64,000 bases of DNA from Prunus persica (Eukaryota > Streptophyta > Magnoliopsida > Rosales > Rosaceae): assembly GCF_000346465.2 (NCBI RefSeq), contig NC_034009.1:11249651-11313650 (forward strand). Direction: 5' to 3'. Under the pieces are notes generated by a model. That model searched no databases. It worked only from the letters and a program-made list of their open reading frames with translations, and was not told the origin of the DNA. A program made the translations under genes and the position numbers. Positions 1 through 12,282 of the stretch are shown here, piece by piece; the first letter of the stretch is position 1, and each line of letters starts with the position of its first letter.

Positions 1-786
1 CAAATTAAATTTATTTTCTACCATTCTCTAGTCAATCCACAAACTTCCATAGTTCCAAAGCCATTTGCAGGGCCTGACCACAGAAACGTTTTGATGTCCA
101 TAGATTCCCTTCCCATTGGGGTCAATGAACAAGTGTAGTTTAAAATTTCAATTACCAGATTTATTTAATGTAAAAAATGAATAGAAATGTTGCAACATTG
201 GACATTATTGACTAATGATGCAAAGATTTGCAATCATGATAGATTCTCGCATTACACATTTTTCCAACCGTTTGATGAAAAAAGTCTGAGAGGTCAAGGA
301 CAACCTATACCCACCCCCAACCCCTCCCCCCAAAATCACGGGTCCATCAAGTAAAAAATTAGATTATAAAATAAATAAAAAACTTACCGACAAATGATGT
401 CCTAACCCAAGGAATTTCACAGGATGGGATTGTCACACTATTCCAGCATGCATGAGCAGTGGATCCAAAGTTTGTTTTTTTTCTTATTTGCCAAAGAAAG
501 TCTTTTTTGTTTGTTTTTGGGTAGATGGAATCAGAGTTTGGTCTCCATCCCAGCCAAATCCATGGTTTTCTAGAATTTTTATAAAAAAAATCTTGATTTA
601 TCTATATATAAAACAAAAAATAGAGAATGATGAAATATTCAAAATACCCTAGGTTCATGCAAGCGTTAAGAATTGAAATTATTAATTAAATGAGAATAAT
701 ATAATAAATTCACATTTTTTCATATTAAAAAATTTTAAAATTAAAAAAAATAAATAAATCAGATAATGAATCATATTTTTATGAAA
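1..786. other. AT-rich spacer, no gene seen
   Basis: I see no conserved coding region, RNA gene or clear element in this stretch. Open frames are short and interrupted by poly-A and poly-T runs. It lies beyond the 3' end of the minus-strand RUNKEL gene, so part of it could be an upstream or downstream region of a gene outside the window. Confidence 0.6.
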
Positions 787-1099
787 TGGTTAATCGTTTT
801 ATTAATCTCTAAATTTTAACCCAATTTGCATTTGAGGGAGTAGAAATGGGGATAGAGGGGGAGAGATAGTTTAATTTTAATTTTATAGTTTTTAAAATTT
901 TTATTATTCATATTTTAATCAATTTTGATACAAAAATACCATTTTGCCCCTACACTTAACAGAAAAGTGAACAAAATTGACAACAATACCATTTGTCCTA
1001 ACAAAACTAAAATTAAAGGACCACATGAACCATTTTGGAAATTGAGGTACTCAAATGCAAATCGGGTCTAAATTCAACGACTAATAAAACGATTAACCT
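787..1099. mobile_element. Long-TIR MITE, probable Mutator-like, copy 1
   Basis: A 313-bp element with terminal inverted repeats of about 100 bp or more. It begins GGTTAATCGTTTTATTA and ends with the inverted equivalent CTAATAAAACGATTAACC. It is flanked by near-identical 9-bp direct repeats, tttatgaaa at 778-786 and tttatggaa at 1100-1108. A 9-bp duplication is the hallmark of Mutator-like elements. No coding capacity is seen. A second family member lies at 20615-21127 with its own 9-bp flanking repeats. Confidence 0.8.
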
Positions 1100-1488
1100 T
1101 TTATGGAATACAACTATCTATTATTATTTTTAATTCTAAAATAATTTAATTTTAAAAAAAAAATTTAATTTAAAAAAAAAAAAAAAACAAAAGGCCTCTC
1201 CGTATGCGCTAGTATTTCCTTTATGTACAAGAATTTTGTGACCCCATAAATTTGTAGATAATGGACATCAACTAACCAATCTCATACCACAACTAATCAG
1301 CATTTTGATATTAGTCGAACACAGGATTTTGATCAAATTGCAGCCAACTAAATTCCAAGAGAAATATGTATTAAAAGAAACTATATTTAGAATTGCAATG
1401 GACATACAAAGTGTACACGGATTATACAATGACATGTCAACCAGAGCTGGATTGACACTAAAATTTTATGCAAAAAAATTAAACTCAC

Positions 1489-1657
1489 CTTCATAATTTG
1501 TTGACCCATTCTCAGGAACTCAAGAGGCATGTCTTTATGCCATTGTGAAAGCCAATTGATTTGCATACTGCACACCGAAAAAAGAAATCACTAAGTTAGA
1601 GAGATCATAAATATTATGAAACAAAACAATAGGAAAAAGAAGAAACCACCATATTAC
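1489..1657 (-). other. Possible 3' UTR intron and exon of the RUNKEL gene
   Basis: Just after the RUNKEL stop codon the minus strand shows a good intron: donor GAG|GTAATA at 1657 and acceptor TGCAG at 1568, giving 90 nt with a pyrimidine-rich end. The exon that follows (1567-1489) ends at another strong donor, AAG|GTGAGT, whose intron starts at 1488. This suggests a spliced 3' UTR or an alternative 3' end, which could make the transcript sensitive to nonsense-mediated decay. It is inferred from splice-like signals only. Confidence 0.4.
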
Positions 1658-1667
1658 CTCTAGCGTT

Positions 1668-4600
1668 TCACAAGCAGCGAGGCAGCCGTTGCAACTCCAC
1701 GGCCACATGGAAAGCAGCAGTGGCTAAAACAGGTACACCTGAACCTTTAAGCTCAGAAACTATGCCCTCAATTCTCGAAATCTCGGGTATAGATATCGAC
1801 AATATCATTGCATGTAGCAAATATTGCCGGCAAGAATAACCAAGTGCATGGAGCACCCGCTGCACCAGTAAGTGAGATGTGCCCCTACGCCACGACTCAA
1901 GGACTGCAGTAACTTTTGGCAGATTAGTTAGAAGACCGGCAGAGGCTTCCCTTGGAGCTGCCTTGAGCAACAAGACCACACATTCGGAAGCTATATCCGC
2001 CACATTTCCTCCATGGGATCTACTCAACTCTAGCAAGACACCAATATTGCTGCCAAAGTCCGTGATATCTCTAATGCCTTGTTGATCAGCACCACTTGCC
2101 TCGGAAGACACATCACCTATAAGAGCAGGTTCTTTTGAATAGAGGAAGCCTCTTCTACCACTCACTGACCGTAAAAGGAAAGCCCTGCATAGGCCAAGGG
2201 TTGGTTCCAGAAAATCTTCCATATCTTTTGCGTATACGAACTCTAGAAGATTTCCTATTTTCCTAACTACCTTTAGCTGAGAAAGTAACTTGGTTTCCAT
2301 TTCAGGTGCCGAAGTCAGGGCCAGACATAGCATTACATTGTTGACATTTGCACTTGAGAGATCACCAAGCAAAAACTCAAAGCATTGTGAGACTATCTTA
2401 AGATCTAGAATGTCTGCAATTTTGATGTAATTAAACTCAATCAGCATCACAAGAAGCTTTTGTGCGTACAAGGGGATTGGATCTTCATCTTCAATCAAAG
2501 AAGGGTAGAGAGGAAGAAAATTTTTATTGGATATGGATTCCAATTCTTTGGACCTTTGCTCATCCTCAGATTGTTCATTCAGGAAAATAACCATCACGTC
2601 AAACAAAATTTTCAAGCACAGAAACCTGGCATCACCATCCTTGTTGCCCTTATAAAGCACAGCCAAACTGGGGAGGATTTCACGGATAAAAATATGAGGG
2701 CTTTCAAGAATTACAAGTGACTCCTCTGACACAGACTCAAGAACTCGAAGAAGGGTAATCTGAAAGTCATCCCTGCCCTGGAAATCAACAGTAAATTATT
2801 TATCAGTATCTATGACATCATTTTTCAAAACTTCAAGCTAATAGACGTTTATTCTGTAGCCCTTCACATCATCCCCACCCCCTTGTCCATAGGATTCAGT
2901 CCAAGACCACACAACTAAAAGGTGCCCACTTAAAAATAATGGCATGGTTTACTAGAAATTCGTGTAAAAATGTCTGGTTGTCACTTGTTCGTGCATTTTA
3001 ACAACCTATTACCACCTGGGATTACTTGCCAAGACACAGTACCTGAGCCAGGCAAGTTACAAATCATCCCAAGTTCCAATCATTAACAGTTGGCTGATCT
3101 AAGCCATTTTGGCATTACTAAATTTTCATATCCAAATTAAACGTCTACCTTGGATTAGCCAGATAACAAAAAGACTAGCAATGACTAAACAACAAAGAAT
3201 GGTTGGGCTGCAGCCACCTACCTGAAATGTTGTCTCCACGAGTTTAATTAGATTTGCCAACTGCTGCAGGACCTGATCACTCACCACCTTGCGCTTAAAA
3301 GACGAGCTCCGAAGAAGATGGAGAACTACAGGAAACATATGAACATTGGTCTTTGGGGCAACTCTACTGTTCAGGGGAGATAGATGCCCATGGCGCCTTC
3401 CTCCCATCATTTGCTGTATTTCTCCAGTTATAGTATCCAGTAAACTGGGTATAGTAGATGCCACAACACACACGGATGCATCTAAACACTGCTGCACATA
3501 GTGGTCCTTCTCTTTTGCCAACCTGTCAACGGCAGAAAGTAACTTGGCATTGCAAAACAAATGTGGCAGCCACCTCCTACCATTCTTACAAAGAAGAGCA
3601 ACGAAAACAAGTGCCTTTCCCTTCAAAACCTCACTTCCCTGATCGATAAGAGACACAAGACCTGGGACAAGATTCTTATCCTCAATCAATGGCAGGAGCT
3701 GCCTGCCAATATTAGTGAACATATGACTTCCAAGCATGGCCATGTTTAAAAGGTTTAAGCTGATTTGCTGCTCACGTAGACTGCCTTTCACAAGAGCCGA
3801 TGCTATTTCTTTTAAAGAGAGCTTCTCTATTACTGGTTGAATGCTAGGTGGATTGAAACGAACAAGACGGACTAAACACGATCCTGCTGTGAGCCTCATG
3901 CTCTCCTGCTTCCCAGCAGCCCTATATAAATAGCACAGGTTATTAATCATGTCCTGGCTTGTCAAACGAGCTGCCCAGTGCCCTGCTTGACTGCAAATAT
4001 TTTCAATTGTCCTCAATGCATATAGTTGAGTTAAATCATCCTCTCCTTTGCGCAAAATTGATGACACCAACGAAAGCAAAGAATTTGAAACCTGCCCGAG
4101 GTAAAATAAGTTATCAATCAAGAAAATATAAACAAAAGAGCAGGAAAGAGCATAACTAAAGCATATACACATACAACATGGAACTCCATCTTTTACTCGT
4201 GTAAAGAGTAGAATTACATGTTGTACATAGTATAACAGTCATTCCTTTTATCATAAGGTGCATAACCAACAAATTTATTCCAATAACGTAGGAAGCTAAC
4301 CTGCCACCCGGATGTGGACCGGATTTCCTTTGATGGAGACTCTGCTGGATTGTTGTCTCCAGCTTGCTCACTTTGAGTAGATATATAGAATAGCAACTCA
4401 CCTAAAGCAGCCATAGAAAACCTCCTCACTTTTTCCTGCTTGTCTCTAAGGCCATCGGCAAGTGAACCCAAAATTCCAGAATTTGCCAAATCATCTTGAA
4501 TAAAAGTAGAATGGCGAATCAGCAAACCAACCAGAGAAGCAAGTTGGACACGCAAAGCCAAAGCCTTGGACAGCCGAAGCATTTTAACAAGCATAAGCAT

Positions 4601-7324
4601 GATAGGTCCATTGGTCAAGATATTGGCGGCCTCAGCATTATTGCTTAACATCTCAAGGTATCTAATTACATTCTGCTTCTCCCCAATGCTACTGTTCCCA
4701 TTAAAAATGGCTATAATCTTATTGTTGAGTGCATCCAAATGGTCTTTAGAGATTTTCACGAAATCAGAGGCTTGTAGAGTGTCAAAAGGAAGTGAAGGAA
4801 GAACATCCGAATTTTTATCAGATTTTCTGCTGGGCATCACAGGTCTGACTGAGAGATCAGATGGATGCCAAAGAACCTGTGAAAGGTTATTCGAAGATTT
4901 CACAGGATCATATTCCATTGCAGATCCTGAACCTTCTTTAAATCTCTGATTTTTTATTACAGGACTGGCACTGGGTGGGATTACAGCCACTTCAATATTA
5001 TGAGGAGATGATTCCTGATCAAGTCCTCTTGAGTCATCTGAGGCAGGCATATTAAGCACAGAAAGGGTGTCTGATTGGTTTGAGTTGTTTTCCATGTCTT
5101 CCACTTTACCCTGGTGCTGATTCTGACTTGAAAATTTGTTATCAGGTGTACAAGCTTGATTCTCAGACCCATCAGATTCATCCTGTGTGTCATCTTCAGT
5201 GTTCTCATTAAAGTCAAGTTCCATGTCAGTGTTCTCAATTTTGACTTCAGAATCATTCTCAGAATTAGTAGATACCGGCCTCCGGTAGTTTTCCTTCTCA
5301 TTTTCCCTCTGCAGGTTCATTTTTGCTATTCTCGAGAGTCTCAAAAGATTCACACCCCTGGTAGCACCAGAAGGATCCTTTTTTTCATCAACCCCTCTTC
5401 CAGAAACCTTTGCTTGAGTTCTGCGGCCACCTGGTGTACCCTTGACTGGAGTCTCATGGCCTTTTGTTCCTAAAGTAGAATTCTCATCCTGCTTAAAAGT
5501 TTTTTTAACATCCTTTTGACGAGATTTAGGAGTCCTGTTTATGGAAGATTGATCACCATTACGTACTGACAGACATGGCTTAGCACATTGCTCTAGCATA
5601 TTATCAAAAGCAGGCTGAGGAGGTAGAGGCACCGCATTTAACTTAGTCCTCCAGAAGGCATGACCACAAAGTTCAGGCCACTGTATTCTTTCTGCTGGAT
5701 CCTTTACGAGTAAAAAATTTATTAGATTGACAAAAGAACGACTAGGAGTGCCAGGTAGAGGAGGCGCCGGATCTGAGAGGATGGATTTTACTAGCTGAGT
5801 AAATTCCCTACCCACAAAGGGAGGCCTCCCAGCATAGCACTCATATAGAACACAACCAAGGGCCCAGAAATCAGATGCATATGAATGGACACCCCCCTCT
5901 TCAAACAGTTCAGGAGCCATATAACAAGGGGTTCCACGTTTTGCTTGTGGCAACTATACATGTGCAAGAAGGGAAAGCTTACATTAGCGTTTTCATATTT
6001 TGTTGACAAAAAAAAGAATTGGAAAATTTCTAATTAAGCTCATATAAACTTCATCAAAAGAATTTCAAATGTTGTGATAGATAAGATAACCTACTGAGGA
6101 AGAAGTTGTTTGTGAAATATCGCTCAACTTTCTAGCCAATCCAAAATCACAGAGCTGCATTGTGCAAAGATACTAGTTCAGATGAAGAGCAAAACAATTA
6201 AAAAATTAAGAGAAATAAACGAGCAAAACAGCATGCCTTATACCTTGGTACGGCCATTTTCGTCCAAAAGGATATTTGATGGTTTCAAATCACAGTATAT
6301 GATTCCCTTTGAATGTAAAAACCTAAAAGGAAGTGATTCCAAGAACATAACTTAAATAAATTAAACATGTAGAGACTTGTAACAAGAAATAAAATGAAGC
6401 AATTGAAGATTTCTTACAACAAAGCTCTAACAAGGTCACAGCCAAGGTCGTGAATTGACTCTTCAGGTAGCTGCTTATCCTGCAATTCTTCCGTACATTA
6501 TTAGTATCACAGTGCTAAAAACATTGTACATGTTCCAAACCAGCATTCCAAATGTAGAATTTTACGATATAACATGACGCATGGAATCGTTATAAAACAT
6601 TGGCACCGTTCTAAGACCAAACAGACTAGCATAGCAAATAACATATCCACAAGCTTCTACACATCAAGGCAATGCAAAGTTCACACTAAGTGATTAATAC
6701 CTGGTTTAATAATGTCATCAAATTGCCTCCAACACAGTACTCCAAAACTAACCACAAGTGAGCAGAAGTTTCATACCTAAGCAGTGGCACAAGAAAAAGG
6801 AAATTCACAAATACATAATTCAGTTGTTAGCTGGAACCAAATATAAACAGTTATATTCAGTCTCAGGAGAAATTATCTCATGAAGAATACTTACCACCAA
6901 AAAAATTTGAGGATATTTTGATGATCTAGAGTGTGAAGAATCTTAACCTGCATTAAATCGAAAGTTACATAACCTATGCATATCTGGATTTGAATTCTCC
7001 GAACCAAAATAATGCCCAAACATTGCTAAATCTGAATTTCGTTCTAGTTTGCTAACTGAAATTTATCTACTTACTTCTTGAAGAAGCTTGCTCTTCTGCG
7101 ATTTCTCAACGCTCTTAATCGCAAAGTACTCGATGGTCTTCTTCTTCCTCCCCTTGTACACAGTCTGTAAATTCAACATGAATCGAATTAAGTAAGTAAC
7201 TAACTGAAGTAAAACTGAGCAGTTCATCGGTGAGTTAAGATTTATAAATTCGACAGAGTTTGAGAAGCAATGTTACCGAGCATTTTCCACGGCCAATGGC
7301 TTCGTATATGTGGTACTGGTTCAT
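1668..7324 (-). CDS. RUK: RUNKEL-type kinase-like protein (ULK4 family)
   Basis: This is the plant RUNKEL protein, a microtubule-associated kinase-like protein needed for phragmoplast and cell-plate expansion in cytokinesis. The exons on the minus strand are 7324-7277, 7164-7075, 6947-6895, 6776-6701, 6479-6418, 6322-6244, 6154-6095, 5953-4301, 4091-3222 and 2777-1668. All junctions are GT-AG and in phase, giving 1366 residues, the expected family size. The N-terminus [16 protein letters not shown] matches the family, so the start is secure. The kinase domain covers about residues 4-260, with K33, catalytic D121 in [11 protein letters not shown] 139-141 and APE 169-171. The third glycine of the loop is replaced (GRGKCS) and the HRD arginine is cysteine. 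A low-complexity acidic linker follows (about 300-530), then HEAT/armadillo-like repeats to the C-terminus. The leader contains a GA/CT microsatellite. No frame defects were seen. Confidence 0.95.
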
Positions 7325-9289
7325 CTCTAAGCTTTTTCTAGGGTTGCAGATTTGAAACCAGAGGAGGATGATAGTCTGTGAAGGAGAGAGTGATAGTCTG
7401 TGAAGGAGAGAGAGAGAGAGAGAGAGAGAGGCTTGGATTTGATTGGAGTGAAATGGGGCTTTTGTGGGACGAAAGGTCAAATTAGAGAGAGACTGGGGGA
7501 ATGAGTGAGCGGGAACGTGGAATTTCATTGAAAATCAAAATCAAACGAGGAATTAATAGAGAAAAAGCGCATCGCATTTTAGGTTTGAGTTGTAACCAAA
7601 CAGTACATCCATCCGTTTCATTTCAAAATTTGAAAGCTAGGGGTACTGACTGCCACGTGGCCTGATTACTTTGCTATTTTCAACCTGTTTTTGATATAGG
7701 CAACCCTAAATTGGATGTAAATTTGGGATTCAAACTTTTTTATTAGGGTGATTTTATTTGCACCCTAAAATTTGCCATTTTGACCACACACTCATTTTAA
7801 ACATGAATAACCTATTTTACTTTTGGACATAATTAACGTTAAGAACAAAAAATATTTAAAATAAAAATTAAATTTTCTCAGTACACCTCACATATGTTTT
7901 TGCAACCTTAGTTAGACTAATTTCTCAAACCATCATGTTCCTACAACCCTAACAGAGTTTATACGCTTATATTGGTGTACCTAGTACTTATTTGTGAAGG
8001 GTGAGACTGAAGTTAAGGAGAACTTCGAATGAGGTATGAGTTAATTTTTTTTTTTTTGGAAGTGTTGAGTTGCATGGTCATCGCTACTTACGTTCAGTAG
8101 ACCAGTACTGAATGTGATAGGAAAATTCAGTGGCTATCCACTGAAACATTGAACCTATTTTAGTTGTATGTGACCGACCGTTAACTTAGGATACGGTGGA
8201 GTTCCACTGTAAACTGGGAATGAGTTCAGTATCGTATGACTGAACTGTACCAAGTGCGAGTAGATGAGTTTAAATAACTTATGGGAGTGGAGAATATAGC
8301 TACTACAAATACGGTGATCATAATGATTGAAGAAATGCACCCATTATGGATACGTTGGCCCTTCATACTGAAGAACAATTGGTGTCCAGGGGCACTGATG
8401 AAGGAGAACCACATAATTTTTTTCTTCGTATATTCCCACAGACGGCGTCAAACTGTTGATGCTCAAAAATGGATGGCCAAGATTGAACGAAATATAGAGA
8501 TGAGATATGATAGTTGATGGCTGAAGGTGAGGACCTTCAGCAAATGTATGTGCCTTCGGTAGGCAGGGGGAAGGTGAAGAGCTTCCATAGACAATGACAT
8601 GATGAAAATGAAGATGTATGTAAAAGACAGATATGCATGGCTCACCTTAATGAAATGAGCTACGTCCACGGAGAAGTATATTCTCATTATAATATTGTGT
8701 ATTTACATAGTACAAAGGGTTTGACTCGAAGAAAATGGAATGGAATGAAGGCCTGAAGTTGAAGACCAAGGATCAGGTAAAAGGCCATGGATCTGAAGGC
8801 CATCCTCTAGCCCATTTCTAAGTGGAGAGTGGTCTCCTTTTATAGGTGAAGGGGAGCTTCCATAAAACTGTTTTGTAAATGTGGGACTCTTTGCATTACT
8901 CCTAGCTTGCTTGGTCAGTCACGGTATCAACAAAATTCATGGCTTCAGCCATATGTGAGAAAAAGCAAGTTGTTGAGTACAGCTTACTATCTATGCAATG
9001 GATCTCGAGGAGAGAAATGTGTTGTTCTTCATTCTTGATAACCCAAAATTGCAGACAGTCAGAAAATACAAAAGAGATAAAGAACCCCCTTCAAATTGGG
9101 CTCTATAATACAAATGAAACTGGAGATAAGAACCACCTTCAAGTTGGCGATTGAAGAGTAGAAAGATAAAACACGAAACCGGGAGATCAAGATAAACACA
9201 TACATAAATTAAACAAAAGAAATTTTCATTTCATTTAAATATAAGCTCATTTTCCTTTACATTTACATTTTTTTTTCTTTGGATCAATA
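7325..9289. other. RUK upstream region and decayed retroelement-like sequence
   Basis: The first few hundred bases upstream of 7324 should hold the RUK promoter; no clear TATA box was identified. From about 8000 on there are only broken open frames. One short frame at 8416-8517 ends in a peptide containing TVDAQKWMAKIERNIEM. It vaguely resembles the gag region of Ty3/gypsy elements, where an acidic residue and a tryptophan precede an IER/LER motif. It is too short and isolated to call. No RNA gene was seen. Confidence 0.35.
7406..7430. repeat. (GA)n microsatellite in the RUK leader region
   Basis: An uninterrupted GA run lies about 85 bases upstream of the RUK start codon and reads as CT on the coding strand. 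Beside it, at about 7369-7410, a segment of roughly 25 bp (gatagtctgtgaaggagag) is directly duplicated. CT-rich leaders are common in plant genes. Confidence 0.9.
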
Positions 9290-9618
9290 ATCTTTCTTTA
9301 CAATAGGAGCTAGAAACTGCCCTAAATACCTAAGCCTTAAGCAGCGGCCTACAATCCTACTTTTATCTTTATTACAATGAGAGCCCAACTAGAGCCAAAA
9401 CCTGCCCTAAGTACCTAAACCTTAAGCCGCTGCCTACAGTTCTACTTTTATTTCTATTTTTTCCTTCTCTTCTCTTTCTTCCTCCTTTTATTTGTGGTAA
9501 TCAGCAAGATTCACAACCTACATCTTTAGTTCCAGTTTCCATATTTCTTTCTTGATATGGTTCAACTCCAAAATATCTTTGATCTTCTTTTTTTTTTGGT
9601 CAAGCGAAACAGTGTGAC

Positions 9619-9813
9619 TCACAAACCATGTCTGCCATTTTGATTTCTTGGCAAGTGGATAAATATGTAGAAGATGGCATCTTTAGATTTGATGAAAAAT
9701 TTGTTGTAGGAGAGAGTAGCGTTCATTGCCTCATTTACATGTTCCTCAGCAACTAACAAGCCATTTGTTACCTTTCTGAAATTTGAGAGAGCAACGTAAG
9801 AAGCAATTGGCAT
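9619..9813 (-). CDS. Small unknown ORF, array unit 1
   Basis: A 64-residue ORF beginning MPIASYVALSNFRKVTNG, sharing the AEEHVNEAMNATLSYNKFF core with the other units of the array. I do not recognise the family. The reading diverges from its siblings after the SKDA segment (IFYIFIHLPRNQ instead of LFYTLLQLAKK), so this copy may carry indels. A TATA-like sequence lies near 9914 on the minus strand. It could be a young or decaying small gene, or part of a repeat without coding function. No signal peptide or membrane segment is evident. Confidence 0.3.
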   Translation of the reverse strand: MPIASYVALSNFRKVTNGLLVAEEHVNEAMNATLSYNKFFIKSKDAIFYIFIHLPRNQNGRHGL

Positions 9814-10371
9814 ATTCTTGGTGAATGGGTAACTAAGGCTTGGCTTTGGGGAGGGTTTTGCTTGCTTTGATTTTGAATTGTGCTATGTTAGCCTCCACCC
9901 ACCTACACTCTCTCCTTAAATAAAGCAAAATGCTCTTGGTCTCAATAGGTAGCTGTCACGTTCACCTCAACCACATGGCTTCATATTTCTCTTTAAGATG
10001 GTCCACTTTTGTACAAAAGTCATAAGAAGTCAAATGTGGTAAAGGGCCAATGGACAATTAAAGAAGATAGGTACAAAACTTTAATTCCAATACATCAATA
10101 TGGCTACATTTTGGCTAGTTTTATATGATCCTAAGCTTTAAGCAGCAGCCTACAGTACCTAAGCCTTAAGCCGCAACCTACAGTCCTACTTTTATTTCTA
10201 TTATAATGGGAGCCCAGCTAAAGTCAGAAACCGCAGCCTACAGTCCTACTTTTATTTCTATTTTTTTCTTCTTTTCTCATTCTTTCTCCTCTTACTCATG
10301 GTAATCAATTGGATTCACAACCACCATCTTCAGTTTCGTTTTCCATACTTCTTCCTTGATACGGTTCAACT

Positions 10372-10620
10372 CTAAAACATCTTTGATCTTCTTGTTTTTT
10401 TTTTGTCAAACGAAATGGTGTGACTCACAGACCCTGTCTGCCATTTTACTTTCTTGGCAAGTTGGAGGAGTGTGTAGAAGAGGTCATCTTCCGATTTGAT
10501 GAAAAATTTGTTATAGGAGAGAGTAGGGTTCATTGCTTCATATACATGTTCCCCAACAACCAACAAACCATTTGTTACCCTTCTGAAATTTGAGAGAGCA
10601 ACGTAAGAAGCAATTGACAT
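10372..10620 (-). CDS. Small unknown ORF, array unit 2
   Basis: An 82-residue ORF beginning MSIASYVALSNFRR. It continues through EAMNPTLSYNKFFIKSEDD and LFYTLLQLAKKVKWQTGSVS. After a run of ten A residues on the coding strand (10395-10404) the frame reads TRRSKMF and stops. In another frame the downstream sequence stays open in a way that resembles sibling units, so the homopolymer length sets the C-terminus. No family is recognised. It is preceded by a TATA-like element near 10720 on the minus strand. Confidence 0.3.
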   Translation of the reverse strand: MSIASYVALSNFRRVTNGLLVVGEHVYEAMNPTLSYNKFFIKSEDDLFYTLLQLAKKVKWQTGSVSHTISFDKKKTRRSKMF

Positions 10621-11289
10621 TTTCTTGGTGAATGGGTAGCTAAAGCTTGCTTAGGGGAGAGTTTTGCGTGCTTTGATTTTGAATTGTGCTATGTTTGCCT
10701 CCACCCACCCACACTCTATCCTTAAATAGAGCAAAATACTCTTGGTTTCAATAAGTAGCTGCCACCTCCACCTCAACCACATGGCTTTATGTTTCTCCTT
10801 AAGATGGTCCACTTTTTTACAAAGGTCATAAGAAGTTAAATGTGGTAAAGGGCCAATGGACAATTAAAGAAGACAAATACAAAACTTTAATTGCAATACA
10901 TCAATATGGCTACATTTTGGCTACTTTAATATGATCCTAATCTTTAAGCGGCTACCTATAGTACATAAGCCTTAAGCGGCAGCCTGCAGTCCTACTTTTA
11001 TTTCTATTATAATGGGAGCCCAGCTAAAGCCAAAAACTGCCCTAAGTACTTAAGCCTTACGCTGCGACCTATAGTATTATTTTTATTTCTATTTTTTTCT
11101 TTTCTTCTCATTCTTTCTCCTCTCACTCGTGGTAATCAACTGGATTCACAACCACCATCTTTAGTTTCATTTTTCATACTTCTTCCTTGATATGGTTCAA
11201 CTCCAAGGCATCAATGATCTTCTTGTTTTTTTTTTGTTAAACAAAACGGTGTGACTCACAGACCCTGTCTGCCATTTTTACTTTTTTGG

Positions 11290-11452
11290 CAAGTTAGAGG
11301 AGTGTGTAGGAGAAGTCTTCTTCAGATTTGATGAAAAATTTGTTATAGGAGAGAGTGGCGTTCATTGCTTCATTTATATGTTCATCAGCAACCAATAAAC
11401 CATTTGTTACCTTTCTGAATTTTGAGAGAGCAACGTAAGAAGCAATTGACAT
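11290..11452 (-). pseudogene. Small unknown ORF, array unit 3, with early stop
   Basis: This copy starts with the same conserved ATG and the SIASYVALS opening at 11452. It retains the core EAMNATLSYNKFFIKSEED, but a TAA stop at 11296-11294 replaces the glutamine codon found in the TLLQLAKK segment of units 2 and 4. The rest of the unit continues downstream as untranslated homologous sequence. It is therefore either a broken copy or evidence that the ORF is not under selection. Confidence 0.35.
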
Positions 11453-11970
11453 TTTCTTGGTGAATGGGTAGCTAAAGCTTGGCTTAGGGGAGAGTTTTGC
11501 GTGCTTTGATTTTGAATTGTGCTATGTTTGCCTCCACCCACCCACACTCTATCCTTAAATAGAGCAAACTACTCTTGGTCTCAATAGGTAGCGGTCACCT
11601 CCACCTCAACCACATGGCTTTATGTTTCTCCTTAAGATGGTCCACTTTTGTACAAAGGTCATAAGAAGTTAAATGTCGTAAAGGGTCAATGGATAATTAA
11701 AGAAGACATGTACAAAACTTTAATTACAATACATCAACATGGCTACATTTTGGTTAATTTTATATGATCTTAAGCTTTAAGCGGCGACTTACAGTACCTA
11801 AGCCTTAAGCGGCGACCTACAGTCCTTCTTTTATTATTATTATAATGGGAGCCCAGCTAGAGCCAGAAACTGCCATAAATACTTAAGCCTTAAGCCGCGG
11901 CCTACAGTCCTACTTTTAATTCTATTTTTTTTTCTTCTCTTCTCCTTCTTCCTCCTCTTACTCTTGGTAA

Positions 11971-12282
11971 TCAGATGAATTCACAGCTACCATCTTCAGT
12001 TTCATTTTCCATACTTCTTCCTTGAAATGGTTCAACTCCAAATTTTATTTTATTTTTTGGTTTTTTGTCAAACAAAACAGTGTGACTCACAGATCCTATT
12101 TGCCATTTTGCTTTATTGGCAAGTTGGAGGAGTGTGTAGAAGAGGTCATCTTCAGATTTGATGAAAAATTTGTTGTAGGAGAGAGTAGCGTTCATTGCTT
12201 CATTTATATGTTCCTCAGCAACTAACAAACCATTTGTTATCTTTCTGAAATTTGAGAGTGCAACGTAAAAAGCAATTGACAT
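11971..12282 (-). CDS. Small unknown ORF, array unit 4, longest copy
   Basis: The longest member of the array, 103 residues. It begins MSIAFYVALSNFRK, passes through NEAMNATLSYNKFFIKSEDD and LFYTLLQLANKAKWQIGSVS, and ends with an acidic tail (MENETEDGSCEFI). The poly-A tract after FDKK differs in sequence from units 2 and 3, which keeps a longer frame open. There are no recognisable motifs, transmembrane segments or signal peptide. A possible donor (AAG|GTAACA-like) follows the FRK codons in sibling units, so a spliced form cannot be excluded. Function unknown. Confidence 0.35.
   Translation of the reverse strand: MSIAFYVALSNFRKITNGLLVAEEHINEAMNATLSYNKFFIKSEDDLFYTLLQLANKAKWQIGSVSHTVLFDKKPKNKIKFGVEPFQGRSMENETEDGSCEFI

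Noticed and set aside
8281..8517. Possible gag-like ORF of a Ty3/gypsy element
   Set aside because: The resemblance is limited to one short segment; there is no zinc knuckle, protease or polymerase nearby.
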